Part shown: one piece after another, positions 20,012-28,551 of the stretch | How the letters are laid out: the number at the start of each line of letters is the position of its first letter | How positions within the stretch are numbered: position 1 is the first letter of the stretch | Assembly (NCBI GenBank): GCA_049487715.1 | Contig: CP150567.1 | Span: 124,001 to 188,000 of the forward strand | Direction: 5' to 3' | Length of the DNA: 64,000 bases | Source: Pycnococcus provasolii | Lineage: Eukaryota > Chlorophyta > Pseudoscourfieldiophyceae > Pseudoscourfieldiales | Notes under the pieces: model-generated | What the model was told of the DNA's origin: nothing | The model's database searches: none | The model's input: the letters and a program-made list of their open reading frames with translations, nothing else | Position numbers and translations under genes: made by a program

Positions 20012-20567
20012 ATGCCCGAGTACGAGATGTACAAGGAGATGCAGCGCCACGCCGAAAGCGAAGAAAGAATTCAGGCTGTCCTCTTGGTTCCTGAAGAGGT
20101 ATCCCCTCGGTCCCCATGAACATAGAAAGAGGCGGACAGCCCTCTACGCGTTGCGTAATCACCAAGGCGTAAGCGACGAGGACAACGATGCGCAGTACAA
20201 GATTGATAAAGAGAGGTTGCGCAGAGGGTACGAGGAGTGATCTCTGTGATCAACACGGTGCACATTGCACAAGGACTTGGGATATCGTCAACGCCCCGCG
20301 GTTGGCACGCTCGTCAAGTCCATGAAGAAGGCGTACGGACGAGGGAGCGGCGCTCAATGAAGAGCTATTCACCATCAAGCACGTGCGCTTCGCAAAAATT
20401 TGGAGGAGAACATTTGCCATGAAAAGGACCTTACTCGTGACGTCAAGGAGCAAATAGGCTTGGCCCCTGATTCGGACGACGACGAGCCTAGTGAGGACGA
20501 GGACGACGAGCCTGGTGAGGACGAGGACGACGAGGACGGCATCGCCTACTTCTTCGGACCACTTGAG
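20012..20567 (+). pseudogene. Degenerate coding remnant, unknown family
   Basis: Pieces in different frames read as one decayed protein: an ATG at 20012 gives MPEYEMYKEMQRHAESEERI; further on HRKRRTALYALRNHQG and NDAQYKIDKERLRRGYEE; then TIKHVRFAKNLEENICHEKD and a Glu/Asp-rich tail (SDDDEPSEDEDDE). Stops and frame changes separate the pieces. The last piece runs in frame into the coiled-coil ORF downstream, but the low-complexity stretch between them (20570-20870) looks non-coding. It may be the remnant of a mobile-element protein. I cannot name it. Confidence 0.3.
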
Positions 20568-20876
20568 GGCCGCGAACCTGAAGGGGGAAGGGTCCCAGGG
20601 ACACTTGGTGGGGTGGGCGATACCAAACCTCCGACTAGAAAAAAATGTCCCCCCCTTGCACAGGTCCCTTGCACCTTCCCCTTGCACAAATGCACAGGTC
20701 CCTTGCGGCCTTGGCCCTTGCACACCCATGGGCGGTGTTGCATCACGTTGATTAAGGTGGTCAAGCGCCCGAACGCGTACCTGCAAGCTCTTGCAAGCTC
20801 TGGGAAGCTCGCGGCCGGAGTGCAAGGGGGGGTCTTTTTTTACTGGCCGGAGTTTGGTACACATTTGCATTTCCAA

Positions 20877-22307
20877 ATGAGGAGTCCAACGAAGAAGGTG
20901 AACATGGCGTCCACGTCCCCTTCTCCTCCTCTGCTGGCGTCGTCGTCATCCATATCCATGTCGTCAATGCCTTTGAAACGAGTTCCTCCTCCTCCAAAAG
21001 CACAAGGCCCTCCTCCTCCTGTGGTGGTTGCACATGTCGAAGACGCCCTGCACGCGTACCGACAAGGGTACGCCGACGGCTTGGGCTATCGTCAAGAGTC
21101 CCTTGATGATAGCGGCACACCCACCGTCGTTGCCCCACCAAGCTCAGCAGCTCACCAACGCGCTCATACACCATCACCGCCGCTTCCAGCTCAACCAAGT
21201 CCTCAGTCTTCTTCGGCGCGACTCGCGCCGTTCATCGAACAACTAAGACACGACCACCTCGGCGCCATCGCAGAAGCTGAACATGCACGTAGTGCTCTCG
21301 CAGAAACGGCGTCGAAAACGGAGGAAATCAAAAGCCGACTCAGAGATACCAAGATGGAAAGAGACAGCCACAAACGAGTCAGCGAAAGCCTGCACGCACA
21401 GCTGCTTGACACGCGCAAGGAACTCGACCACCTGCGCAGCGCCGTTCACAGAACGCCAAAGGAACAACAAACGAACGCAGGCGACGTCGCGCGTCTCGAA
21501 GCGAGACTCGAGGAGGAACGGAGACTGCGCGAGGCGAACGCAAAGGCACACGAAGATGCACTAAAGGGACTGAGAGAGGAGAACGCCAGACTAAACGCCA
21601 CGCTTGCGACAGGCTGGTCGAGTATGTCTCGCGAGGCGGATTCGCGCGTTGCAAAGCTCGAGGAAGATCTCAGGCGCGCGAGCGAGGCACGCGACAGCGC
21701 GCAGACGCGCATTACCGAGATGAATGCCGAAATTGCCAAGGCGGAGGCGTTCGCGGCTAAGGCGGAGGTGGAGACGGCGAACATTCGTACCGAGCTCGAA
21801 AATTTGCGAGAGGACCTGCGTCGCGAGCGGCGACGGGCGGACGCTTTCGAAGCATCGGCGACGTTGGCGCGCGAAGAGGCGAACGGCGTGCAGTCGCGCC
21901 TGAACTCTCTGAAGGTGGCTTACCGCGAGGTCACAGATGCTCACGCGGCGGCGGCGGCGAACGGGACGACCGAGGCTGAGTCGTGGATGCGCAAATACGA
22001 GCAGCAGAAGGCAAAGGCGAACGCATTGCTCAACCAGCTTGCGGAAAGCCAGTCTGTGTACGAACGACGCCTCGAGCAGGTGCGCGGCAAGATGGGTGAA
22101 ATTCCAACGCCATCTTCGACGCAGACGCCCATGCCAAATCCAGGCAGCGGCACGCCATCAAGCACGTTTGCGAGCTACATTGCCGCTCGCCGCCACGTAG
22201 AGAGCGCAACAAAATCGCAAGCGGCATCAGCCGCCGCCGCCGCCGCCGAGCAAGCGGCAAGTCATATGCGCCGCGAGCGCATCGCTGTCGTGCGAAACGG
22301 CGTGTAA
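20877..22307 (+). CDS. Coiled-coil protein, function unknown
   Basis: The open frame reaches back to 20400, but its first ~159 codons look non-genic, so I prefer the ATG at 20877 (another in frame at 20904, MASTSPSPP). The N-terminus is Ser/Pro-rich. Roughly residues 120-420 form a long heptad-type coiled coil (EEIKSRLRDTKMERDSHKR, ARLEARLEEERRLREANAKA, RTELENLREDLRRERRRADA). The C-terminus is Ser/Pro/Ala-rich and ends near RRERIAVVRNGV. This layout is common in centrosomal, basal-body and vesicle-tethering proteins, but no specific motif identifies it. It lies tail to tail with the phosphoglycolate phosphatase gene. Confidence 0.7.
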   Translation: MRSPTKKVNMASTSPSPPLLASSSSISMSSMPLKRVPPPPKAQGPPPPVVVAHVEDALHAYRQGYADGLGYRQESLDDSGTPTVVAPPSSAAHQRAHTPSPPLPAQPSPQSSSARLAPFIEQLRHDHLGAIAEAEHARSALAETASKTEEIKSRLRDTKMERDSHKRVSESLHAQLLDTRKELDHLRSAVHRTPKEQQTNAGDVARLEARLEEERRLREANAKAHEDALKGLREENARLNATLATGWSSMSREADSRVAKLEEDLRRASEARDSAQTRITEMNAEIAKAEAFAAKAEVETANIRTELENLREDLRRERRRADAFEASATLAREEANGVQSRLNSLKVAYREVTDAHAAAAANGTTEAESWMRKYEQQKAKANALLNQLAESQSVYERRLEQVRGKMGEIPTPSSTQTPMPNPGSGTPSSTFASYIAARRHVESATKSQAASAAAAAAEQAASHMRRERIAVVRNGV

Positions 22308-22327
22308 GAAGAACTTTTGTTACAGAT

Positions 22328-23341
22328 TTAGAAAACGAGCGCGCTCAGACGTGGCACGACTGTTGTCGGCACGACGCCACCGTCGGCGGCAGCCTGGGCA
22401 ACGTCCTCAACGGTTGCGACGCCGCTTAGAGTCAACACAGTCACCGCGGCATCTCCGGTTACGCCCAGCATGATGTCGGTGTCTAGGCGGTCACCAACCA
22501 CCGCTGCCCGAGAAAGGTCGACACCTCTGCTATCGCGAATAACACTGAGCATAATGGATGACGGTTTCCCGCAGTTGACGTCAGGCTCGTCGCGACCGAG
22601 CGCGCTGCAGATGGCACCCACGCACGCTCCGGCACCGGGCATTAGAACTCCACCGTGCATATCACCAGCGTCGAGGTTTGTGCTGATGAATACAGCGCCT
22701 GCTTGTATGCACCGCGACGCGTAGCATATCTTTCTATACGTGAAACTGGAATCACAACCCACAATGACGGCTTTTATGTTAGAGTCAGGAACAAGGTCGT
22801 TGACGAATTCTTCGGCAGTGCATGCAGGTTCAAGCCCTCCAGGAGGTTCCTGCGCGACTTCGACGCCAGCTTGTTGAAGTTCATCTCTAATACCGTCTCC
22901 GCCGACGACGTAAACGGACCCGTTAAGGTTCAAGGAAGCGGCGTGTTGGGCAGCAACGAATGCCGACGTTATTATTTGCTCCTGTTTCGCTTCGAAACCC
23001 AGCGTCGCAAATTTCTCCACGTACGCCGAACGCGATTTGGCGGAGTTGTTCGTGACGAAGAAAAGGCGTTTGCCCAACCGTTCGAGTTCACGCAGCGCGT
23101 CGATTGACTGGTCGATGGGCGTCGCGCCCTCCCAGAGCACGCCGTCGCAGTCGAGCACGAATGTGTCGACTCGGTCCAGCAGGTCGGAGGAGACGGTGTC
23201 TTGCACAAGGTTAGCGGTAGAAGCGGGTCTGCGTACCTTCCCACGAGCAACCTGCCGTACTTTCACGCGTGCGAGGGAGCGCGCAGGCACGCGCATATGA
23301 CGCGCAAGCGCCGACGGAGAGGCTCTCGCCGACGACAACAT
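22328..23341 (-). CDS. PGP1: 2-phosphoglycolate phosphatase, plastid type
   Basis: 337 residues. The first ~50 are Arg/Ser/Ala-rich without acids, fitting a chloroplast transit peptide. The HAD-fold catalytic motif FVLDCDGVLWEGATP holds the nucleophile and acid/base aspartates. Motif II is FVTNNSAKSR. A type-C2 cap domain follows (YVVGGDGIRDELQQAG, STNLDAGDMHGGVLMPGAG). The lysine motif is CGKPSS and the metal motif is VVGDRLDTDIMLG. This is the family of plant PGLP1 and Chlamydomonas PGP1, which dephosphorylates the 2-phosphoglycolate made by Rubisco oxygenation, the first step of photorespiration. A telomere-like CCCTAA tract lies about 55 bp upstream of the start codon. Confidence 0.92.
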   Translation of the reverse strand: MLSSARASPSALARHMRVPARSLARVKVRQVARGKVRRPASTANLVQDTVSSDLLDRVDTFVLDCDGVLWEGATPIDQSIDALRELERLGKRLFFVTNNSAKSRSAYVEKFATLGFEAKQEQIITSAFVAAQHAASLNLNGSVYVVGGDGIRDELQQAGVEVAQEPPGGLEPACTAEEFVNDLVPDSNIKAVIVGCDSSFTYRKICYASRCIQAGAVFISTNLDAGDMHGGVLMPGAGACVGAICSALGRDEPDVNCGKPSSIMLSVIRDSRGVDLSRAAVVGDRLDTDIMLGVTGDAAVTVLTLSGVATVEDVAQAAADGGVVPTTVVPRLSALVF

Positions 23342-23663
23342 CTTGGGGATAATAATAATGTTGATACCGTACCCGGTAGACTAAGGAGTTTTGTAACCCT
23401 AACCCTAACTCAAAGGGGCATCACAGGTCCCGGGAGGTGGGAGGGGGCATAATACTTACTCAAAATAGTCAAACGCACAAAACCCAAGGTCGGCATACTG
23501 TGTAACTAATAAATTTTACGTTTCACGGTCTTGGTGGAATCCGTTCTTGTGCGTGTGCGTGCGGATGTGTGCGTGTGCGCGCGCTTGGACTAAAACTTGT
23601 GTAGTAGTAGTCTATGTACATCATTACATACGAAAACGTACAGTAGTTATGTACTGCGCGTTT
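23342..23663. other. Intergenic region with promoter of PGP1
   Basis: Contains TACCCGGTAG at about 23370, a CCCTAACCCTAAC tract at 23394-23410, and a GTGCGTGTGCG low-complexity stretch (23549-23583) near the 3' end of the GH2 gene. No ORF. Confidence 0.5.
23394..23410. repeat. Telomere-like / telo-box tract upstream of PGP1
   Basis: TAACCCTAACCCTAACT, 53 bp 5' of the PGP1 ATG. Plant telo-boxes (AAACCCTAA) are promoter elements in other green-lineage genes; a regulatory role here is inference. Confidence 0.65.
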
Positions 23664-26009
23664 TCACCTGCAGGTCCGAAACACGCTCTTCGCCGCCTCG
23701 TACGCAACTTTAGGTCGCCGCCAAAAGTCAACAACGCCTTTGTTGTTCTCACCTTTAGGACGAGCGAAGCCACGAGTGCAATTGCCCGTCTTGACGTGCG
23801 CGCAGTCTCTCTGCCCATTCGCCATCTCAACACATCCACATCCCGCATTGGTGGAAATGTCGTTCGCCTTGATGTCCGCAAATTGCCAGAGCGCCACCCC
23901 ACTGAATGCCGAATTCTCGCACGCGACGCTCGCCGTCGCCTTCACCACGCCTGCCTGGTATGCTTGGCCCCACTTCACGTCGCTCCTGTTGTTCTTCCAC
24001 TCGTGGATTGCACCTGCCCCAGCCTCGCTGATGAGAAGCGGCTTGCCTAGCCGCTGCGCAAGAGCCACCTGACGCGTCCAGTACCTCTTCACAAAGTTTG
24101 GTCCATAGCCGTGAGGGCCGAAGCCGTGATACCAGCCAGGGTAGTTGTTCAAGCTAATGATGTCAACAGTATCCAGAAACCGGTCTGCGTTGCCCTTCGA
24201 GCTGGCATACGTGACAAGTCGCGTTGGATCGCGCCGGTGAAGGAAACGCGACATGCGTGTGTATCCCGCCCGGCTCTCCTCGCGATCGCTCGGACCCTCG
24301 TTGTAGTAAGCAAATATTATCACCGACGGGTGGTTGAAGCTCTCCGCCACCATCGCCTCCGCCTGCGCAAGCTGGTACTTCATGAAGTACTCATCCTTGA
24401 GATGCGACACCTCTACGCTCGGCCCAAGCGTCTCCTCCCACACTAGTATGCCGCGCTCGTCGCACAGGTCGAGAAATCTTGGATCCTGAGGATAGTGTGC
24501 ACCGCGCACGAAGTTGGCCCCGGCGCCAAGCAGAAGCTCGATATCGCGCTGATGCTCATCTCGCGTCATTGCCGAGCCGCTCTCTGGAGTGGACGTGTGT
24601 CGATTGAACCCAACAAGCTTGATCGCCTCTCCATTCAGCGCAATGCGTGGCACATCTCCCTGCGTCGCGGGAAGCACCGACACCGTACGCATGCCAAATC
24701 GCACGAGAGCCGCGTCGAGGATGCGATTCGACTGCGCCGATTCCATCAACTGCAGCGTCAGCGTTTGCAACTGCGGATTCTTTGGGCTCCATAGTTTCGC
24801 GAGATTGCCGCTTGCATCCTTGGGCAGCGTGGCGATGATGGACGTGTAGCCGAGCGCATCACTGCCCTTCATCTGCACGACTTCGGCAGTTGGGAAAGTC
24901 ACAAGATCGCCATTGCTGAATTGAACACGAAGCGAAGCTGTCTCGGGCAGACGTCCACCAATCGGGAATGCTGCAAGCGTTACGCGAATGACGACCGTTC
25001 GTTCGTCGAGGTTCGCCACGCTCACCTCGGTGCGTCGAATTGCCACACTGGTATCTGGTGCGAGAATGTGTGCAATCACGGAGCGGTGCAGTCCACCGTG
25101 CATGTAGAAGTCGCCACCCGTGTGCGTTGGCGCCTTAACGGCAGAGTACCGATTATCCGACAGCACGGCGATGCGTCGTCGTCCGTGTCGCGATGATGCC
25201 GCATTCACAGCTACCCAGAATCCGCTGTAACCTCCCACCTTGTTCTGCGCATGTGGCACGCCGTCGACGAAGATGCGGCAGTAGAAAGCGCACGCGTGAA
25301 AGTGCAGAAGAATTGCTCGACCAGCTGGCACAGTAACGTCTGCGATGTACCACGCAACGCCCCGTCTCGCCCTCACACCCGGCGGAGTGTTGTCGAAGAC
25401 AGACGGCACGCTCACGTCCTCGCCCGCGGTCGCGGCCTCCACGCGTGTGGGCGGCTTGAGCGCGTCGAGCGGTGCGCCAAACGGCACGTTGCCAATGAAG
25501 ACGAATCTCCACTTGCCGTCGAGCAGGAGGGATGTTCGTGTTGGGAATTTCGGCCACCCGTCCCAAGTCGGCCACGCCTCGATATGTCCTGAGTTGGTCT
25601 CTTCCAACCTCTCAGTCGGCGTTGGCGTCAGCGTCGGCGTCGGCCTTGTTCGTCTTGCTGTACTGGAAGAAAGGGCGGCGTCTGCCGCCTGCGCAAACGA
25701 CGACGACACGGCGTTACCTGCGGCAGAACCGACGTCGGCGTTTGTTTGTCTCGTCGCCTCTCCCAGCCATCCGGGCAGACGGTCGGCGTGGTGGTTGTGA
25801 ACGATCCTCTGGTGCGTCCTTGTTGGCTTGTGCGTGTTTCGGATGGGGTGGTTATGTCTGAGTCCGTGCTTCCACATCTTGTAGAGGTCTTCCGGCGAGT
25901 GGCGCGCGTACGCAGTCCCACCACTGCCATGGGCACCTCTAAAAAGCTGGACCACCAGGAGAATATGAAACAACATATGCGTGTTGGTGCGCGCCAACGC
26001 CATCGCCAT
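23664..26009 (-). CDS. Secreted GH2 glycosidase, beta-glucuronidase-like
   Basis: The first in-frame ATG is at 26009 (781 residues; codons further 5' are TTG/GCG). A signal peptide follows (MLFHILLVVQLFRGAHG). The GH2 order is complete: sugar-binding jelly roll (about 165-320, GKWRFVFIG, AWYIADVTVPAG), Ig-like sandwich, and TIM barrel from LNGEAIKLVGFNRH. The acid/base glutamate is in YYNEGPSD and the nucleophile in ISEAGAGA. HYPQDPRFLDLCDERGILV matches the family's conserved barrel segment. Near the C-terminus, ENNKGVVDFWRRPK aligns with the Asn-x-Lys motif that beta-glucuronidases use to recognise the uronic carboxylate, so glucuronidase is more likely than galactosidase or mannosidase. Probably acts on extracellular or wall polysaccharide. 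Divergent from the phosphohistidine phosphatase gene. Confidence 0.88.
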   Translation of the reverse strand: MAMALARTNTHMLFHILLVVQLFRGAHGSGGTAYARHSPEDLYKMWKHGLRHNHPIRNTHKPTRTHQRIVHNHHADRLPGWLGEATRQTNADVGSAAGNAVSSSFAQAADAALSSSTARRTRPTPTLTPTPTERLEETNSGHIEAWPTWDGWPKFPTRTSLLLDGKWRFVFIGNVPFGAPLDALKPPTRVEAATAGEDVSVPSVFDNTPPGVRARRGVAWYIADVTVPAGRAILLHFHACAFYCRIFVDGVPHAQNKVGGYSGFWVAVNAASSRHGRRRIAVLSDNRYSAVKAPTHTGGDFYMHGGLHRSVIAHILAPDTSVAIRRTEVSVANLDERTVVIRVTLAAFPIGGRLPETASLRVQFSNGDLVTFPTAEVVQMKGSDALGYTSIIATLPKDASGNLAKLWSPKNPQLQTLTLQLMESAQSNRILDAALVRFGMRTVSVLPATQGDVPRIALNGEAIKLVGFNRHTSTPESGSAMTRDEHQRDIELLLGAGANFVRGAHYPQDPRFLDLCDERGILVWEETLGPSVEVSHLKDEYFMKYQLAQAEAMVAESFNHPSVIIFAYYNEGPSDREESRAGYTRMSRFLHRRDPTRLVTYASSKGNADRFLDTVDIISLNNYPGWYHGFGPHGYGPNFVKRYWTRQVALAQRLGKPLLISEAGAGAIHEWKNNRSDVKWGQAYQAGVVKATASVACENSAFSGVALWQFADIKANDISTNAGCGCVEMANGQRDCAHVKTGNCTRGFARPKGENNKGVVDFWRRPKVAYEAAKSVFRTCR

Positions 26010-26080
26010 CGCCAACGTCCGATCTTAAGGGTGGCAATCTCCTACAAGAGCAAGAGCAAGAGAGCTCAGGGTCGTCGTTC

Positions 26081-26125
26081 GGGTTAGGGTTTACAGGAAT
26101 GAGTTTAGGGTTAGGGTTAGGGTTA
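26081..26125. repeat. Telomere-like TTAGGG tract in a divergent promoter
   Basis: GGGTTAGGGTTT, then after a short gap TTTAGGG followed by two TTAGGG units and GGGTTA. It lies between the GH2 gene (start 26009) and the phosphatase gene (start 26189), so it may serve both as telo-boxes (inference). Confidence 0.75.
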
Positions 26126-26188
26126 TTCCCTGCTCTGGAAGTTTTTCGCGTCTTCTCCTCATTTTCCCCTCTCCGTTTTCCATTTTCT

Positions 26189-26722
26189 ATGGCGGACTCA
26201 GCCTTAGGAGCCGCCGCGCAGTGGGACGACGCCACGGGCGCGCCGCTGAACGACGCCGCGCGCTCCATCCTCGAAGAAGCTAAGGCGACCATCGCCAAGT
26301 CATCTGCAGCCTCGTCAAAGTCTTCAAGCAAGGCTGTCATCTCTGAGGATGCCGCACGCGCCATCCTCGCGGCAATACCAGACGTTGACCTTGCAACCGG
26401 AGAACACAAATACGTGCAGGTTATCATTAGCGTCAAAGGCGCACCCAAAGGCGTGTCGAAACCAATCGTGACATCCACCGCGGGACTCATGTACCATCCC
26501 GATATGTACGATGCCGCCATGAAGAAACTCAAGCCGCTCGGAATTACAGGACGTGTCGTCGGCGGTGGGCGCATCAACCTCGATCACGGTGCAAAGACGG
26601 CGAGCGTTTGGGGATACAGTAAATCGTTCGGACGCGTAGAGGGGTGCAATAAACGTTCCGCGGAGATCATCGGCAGGTTCCACCCCGACTACCGCGTCAC
26701 GTGGTCGGACGACGGATACTGA
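26189..26722 (+). CDS. 14-kDa phosphohistidine phosphatase (Janus/PHPT1 family)
   Basis: The frame is open from an ATG at 26099, but that ATG lies inside the telomere-like tract and its 30 codons are low-complexity. MADSALGAAAQ at 26189 is the better start (177 residues). The C-terminal ~120 residues match PHPT1: IPDVDLATGEHKYVQVII, the catalytic histidine in MYHPDMYD, CxGGGRI-like GRVVGGGRINLDHGA, ASVWGYSKSFG and the family-diagnostic end HPDYRVTWSDDGY. These enzymes remove phosphate from protein histidines (and lysines). The N-terminal ~60 residues are an Ala/Ser-rich extension absent from the animal enzyme. Confidence 0.85.
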   Translation: MADSALGAAAQWDDATGAPLNDAARSILEEAKATIAKSSAASSKSSSKAVISEDAARAILAAIPDVDLATGEHKYVQVIISVKGAPKGVSKPIVTSTAGLMYHPDMYDAAMKKLKPLGITGRVVGGGRINLDHGAKTASVWGYSKSFGRVEGCNKRSAEIIGRFHPDYRVTWSDDGY

Positions 26723-26742
26723 CGTTGACATTTCTTCTTTGA

Positions 26743-26934
26743 CTGCTAGTTGGTAAGCTCTGCGGATCCGCCGTCGCGGAAATTGGACTTCCAAACCATG
26801 AGGCGATCGCAGCGGCGAAAGGGGCGGTCGTCGGACTCACGCGGTCCGCAGCTGCGACGTACGCAAGGAAAATGTACGCCTCATTCGTCACGGGACAAAA
26901 GGGGACATCTAAGGTCGCTCATATAGTAACTTAA
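26743..26934 (+). pseudogene. Short-chain dehydrogenase/reductase fragment
   Basis: An open stretch without an ATG encodes [20 protein letters not shown] followed by [15 protein letters not shown], then an unrelated tail to a TAA at 26932. The segment resembles the catalytic helix of SDR enzymes (S-x-n-[YH]-x3-K with GLTRSAA), with the usual tyrosine replaced by histidine. The Rossmann GxxxGxG part is absent. It starts 20 bp after the phosphatase stop. It could be an unrecognised 3' exon or a decayed, perhaps transferred, gene. Confidence 0.4.
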
Positions 26935-27045
26935 TGGAATGTACTTTACTTTACTTCAGCGCCACTCACGGCGCATTTTTACATGTTGCGAGTGATTTCG
27001 AAGGGGGCGTCTGGCGTGAGAGCTCCGCTTGTGCTTGATGTCTGT

Positions 27046-28551
27046 TCACCCGCGCTGCAGCTCACTTTCGCTCACGAGCGGGTCGTCGGATGTGCACACG
27101 TTAGACAAACCTGCGAGTGTTAAAACGCGCAGCATCGACGAGTCAACCTCCCAGCCGTGACCGCTGTACATCACGTGCTTCTTCGCATTGGACGTGTATC
27201 GTCGTATGTGACCGCTGCGTGTCTTCAACACGGCCGAGCTGTAGCTAAATCCAAACAAAGACACGGGCGGGATGTACGCGCCTTTCGACGACTGGTCGCT
27301 GGACGCGCGGCGTCCACATGTCGACACTGCCGTGAGTACAGCGTGCACGCCTGTTGACAGCGCCTTGGGACACGCCATGTCCGGCAAGTCCGAGGAGTCG
27401 GCGGCGACATGGATCGTTTGCAAATCCGCACGTAACTGAAAGTACACGTTGAACACGCGCTCGGATGCGCGAGGATGGAGCAAGCGTGGAACGACATCCT
27501 TGAAGTGTCGTCGAAGCGGTGCAACGTCATTCATGCTTTCATAGTTCCACAGCATCCACGCCTCTGGCGACGACGACGCTCTAAGCTTTTTGCGCGACTG
27601 GCAGAAGAGCGTTTTGCATCTCGCTGCTTGTGCACCGCGCGGCCTGCTAAACCACCTTGCTTCTGTGCGCGTTCCAATGTCCTTACGCACGTTCTCGCGC
27701 TCCAGTCTAGGCTCGAATACAGCATTAAATCGCCAAACAGCGCCGTGCGCGTCGATCGCATCTCCGTTGGGACGCAGGCGCATGAGCGGCCCATTCGCGA
27801 CGAGTGCGCACGTCCCATTCGCGCCACCTAGAATCCGACGCGGCACGTCAAGGCGCGGTCTATCGCTGAGCCGTACGCGCGTGAATCCCTCGCGCGGGAA
27901 CGTATCAGGATTTCCACGGCGTACGTTCGCGCGTGAGCACGCCCCGGCTCGCGTCAGTGTGACGCACTTGCTCTCTGTGATTTTGTTGGAAGACGACACA
28001 AGTTCGTGGCGACCTGCACGCACGCGCCTCATGCTTGGTAAGCTTGAGGCAAGCGCGGCTATGGCGTATGCGTCGTTCTGACTTGAAGACTGCTTCAAGC
28101 AGGTCTCGTCCGACTTGAGGCAGGCGACGAGTTGCCGTGCGGCATTTTTGGGATCGACTTGCGGATAGGTGTCGCTTAGCCACGTTTGGATTTTTGAGAG
28201 TGCTTGCTGCTGCTGCTGAGGTGCGAGTCGACTTGCGGCGTTGCAGTGCGGCGTGGGACTCCACTGTCCCCAGCTATTCCCACGCGTACGAGGCACGACG
28301 CGCGAGCTGTACAGCGTCATCGTGTCATCCGCGTTCTGAGGATGAGAAAGCGACGTGTCCGCCATACGCCACGCTTTGTGCGCTTGCGTCTGGAACGAGC
28401 CTGTTCGGAAGGGAATCCAAGGCCGAGGCGCCCCATTGCACATCTTTGACTTTGACGTGAACGTTGTCGCAGCAGGTTTAGCAACTGCAACTGCAACTGC
28501 AGCTGCACCTGCAACTATGAAGAGACAAGATCGTACAAGGAAGACGAGCAT
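27046..28551 (-). CDS. GT29 sialyltransferase-like glycosyltransferase
   Basis: The longest frame begins with GTG; the first ATG is at 28551 (501 residues). A type II signal anchor follows (MLVFLVRSCLFIVAGAAAVA), placing the catalytic domain in the Golgi lumen. Sialylmotif L: CALVANGPLMRL, IDAHGAVWRFNAVF. Sialylmotif S: CPKALSTGVHAVLTAVSTC, SLFGFSY. The VS region is HVMYSGHGWEVDSSM. The L- and S-motif cysteines that form the conserved disulfide are both present. Green-lineage GT29 proteins usually do not make sialic acid; related plant proteins are implicated in Kdo/pectin-type transfers, so the donor sugar is uncertain. Confidence 0.82.
   Translation of the reverse strand: MLVFLVRSCLFIVAGAAAVAVAVAKPAATTFTSKSKMCNGAPRPWIPFRTGSFQTQAHKAWRMADTSLSHPQNADDTMTLYSSRVVPRTRGNSWGQWSPTPHCNAASRLAPQQQQQALSKIQTWLSDTYPQVDPKNAARQLVACLKSDETCLKQSSSQNDAYAIAALASSLPSMRRVRAGRHELVSSSNKITESKCVTLTRAGACSRANVRRGNPDTFPREGFTRVRLSDRPRLDVPRRILGGANGTCALVANGPLMRLRPNGDAIDAHGAVWRFNAVFEPRLERENVRKDIGTRTEARWFSRPRGAQAARCKTLFCQSRKKLRASSSPEAWMLWNYESMNDVAPLRRHFKDVVPRLLHPRASERVFNVYFQLRADLQTIHVAADSSDLPDMACPKALSTGVHAVLTAVSTCGRRASSDQSSKGAYIPPVSLFGFSYSSAVLKTRSGHIRRYTSNAKKHVMYSGHGWEVDSSMLRVLTLAGLSNVCTSDDPLVSESELQRG

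Noticed and set aside
20250-20876. 208-codon minus-strand ORF before the coiled-coil gene
   Set aside because: Low-complexity, crosses a degenerate coding remnant on the other strand, and has no motif.
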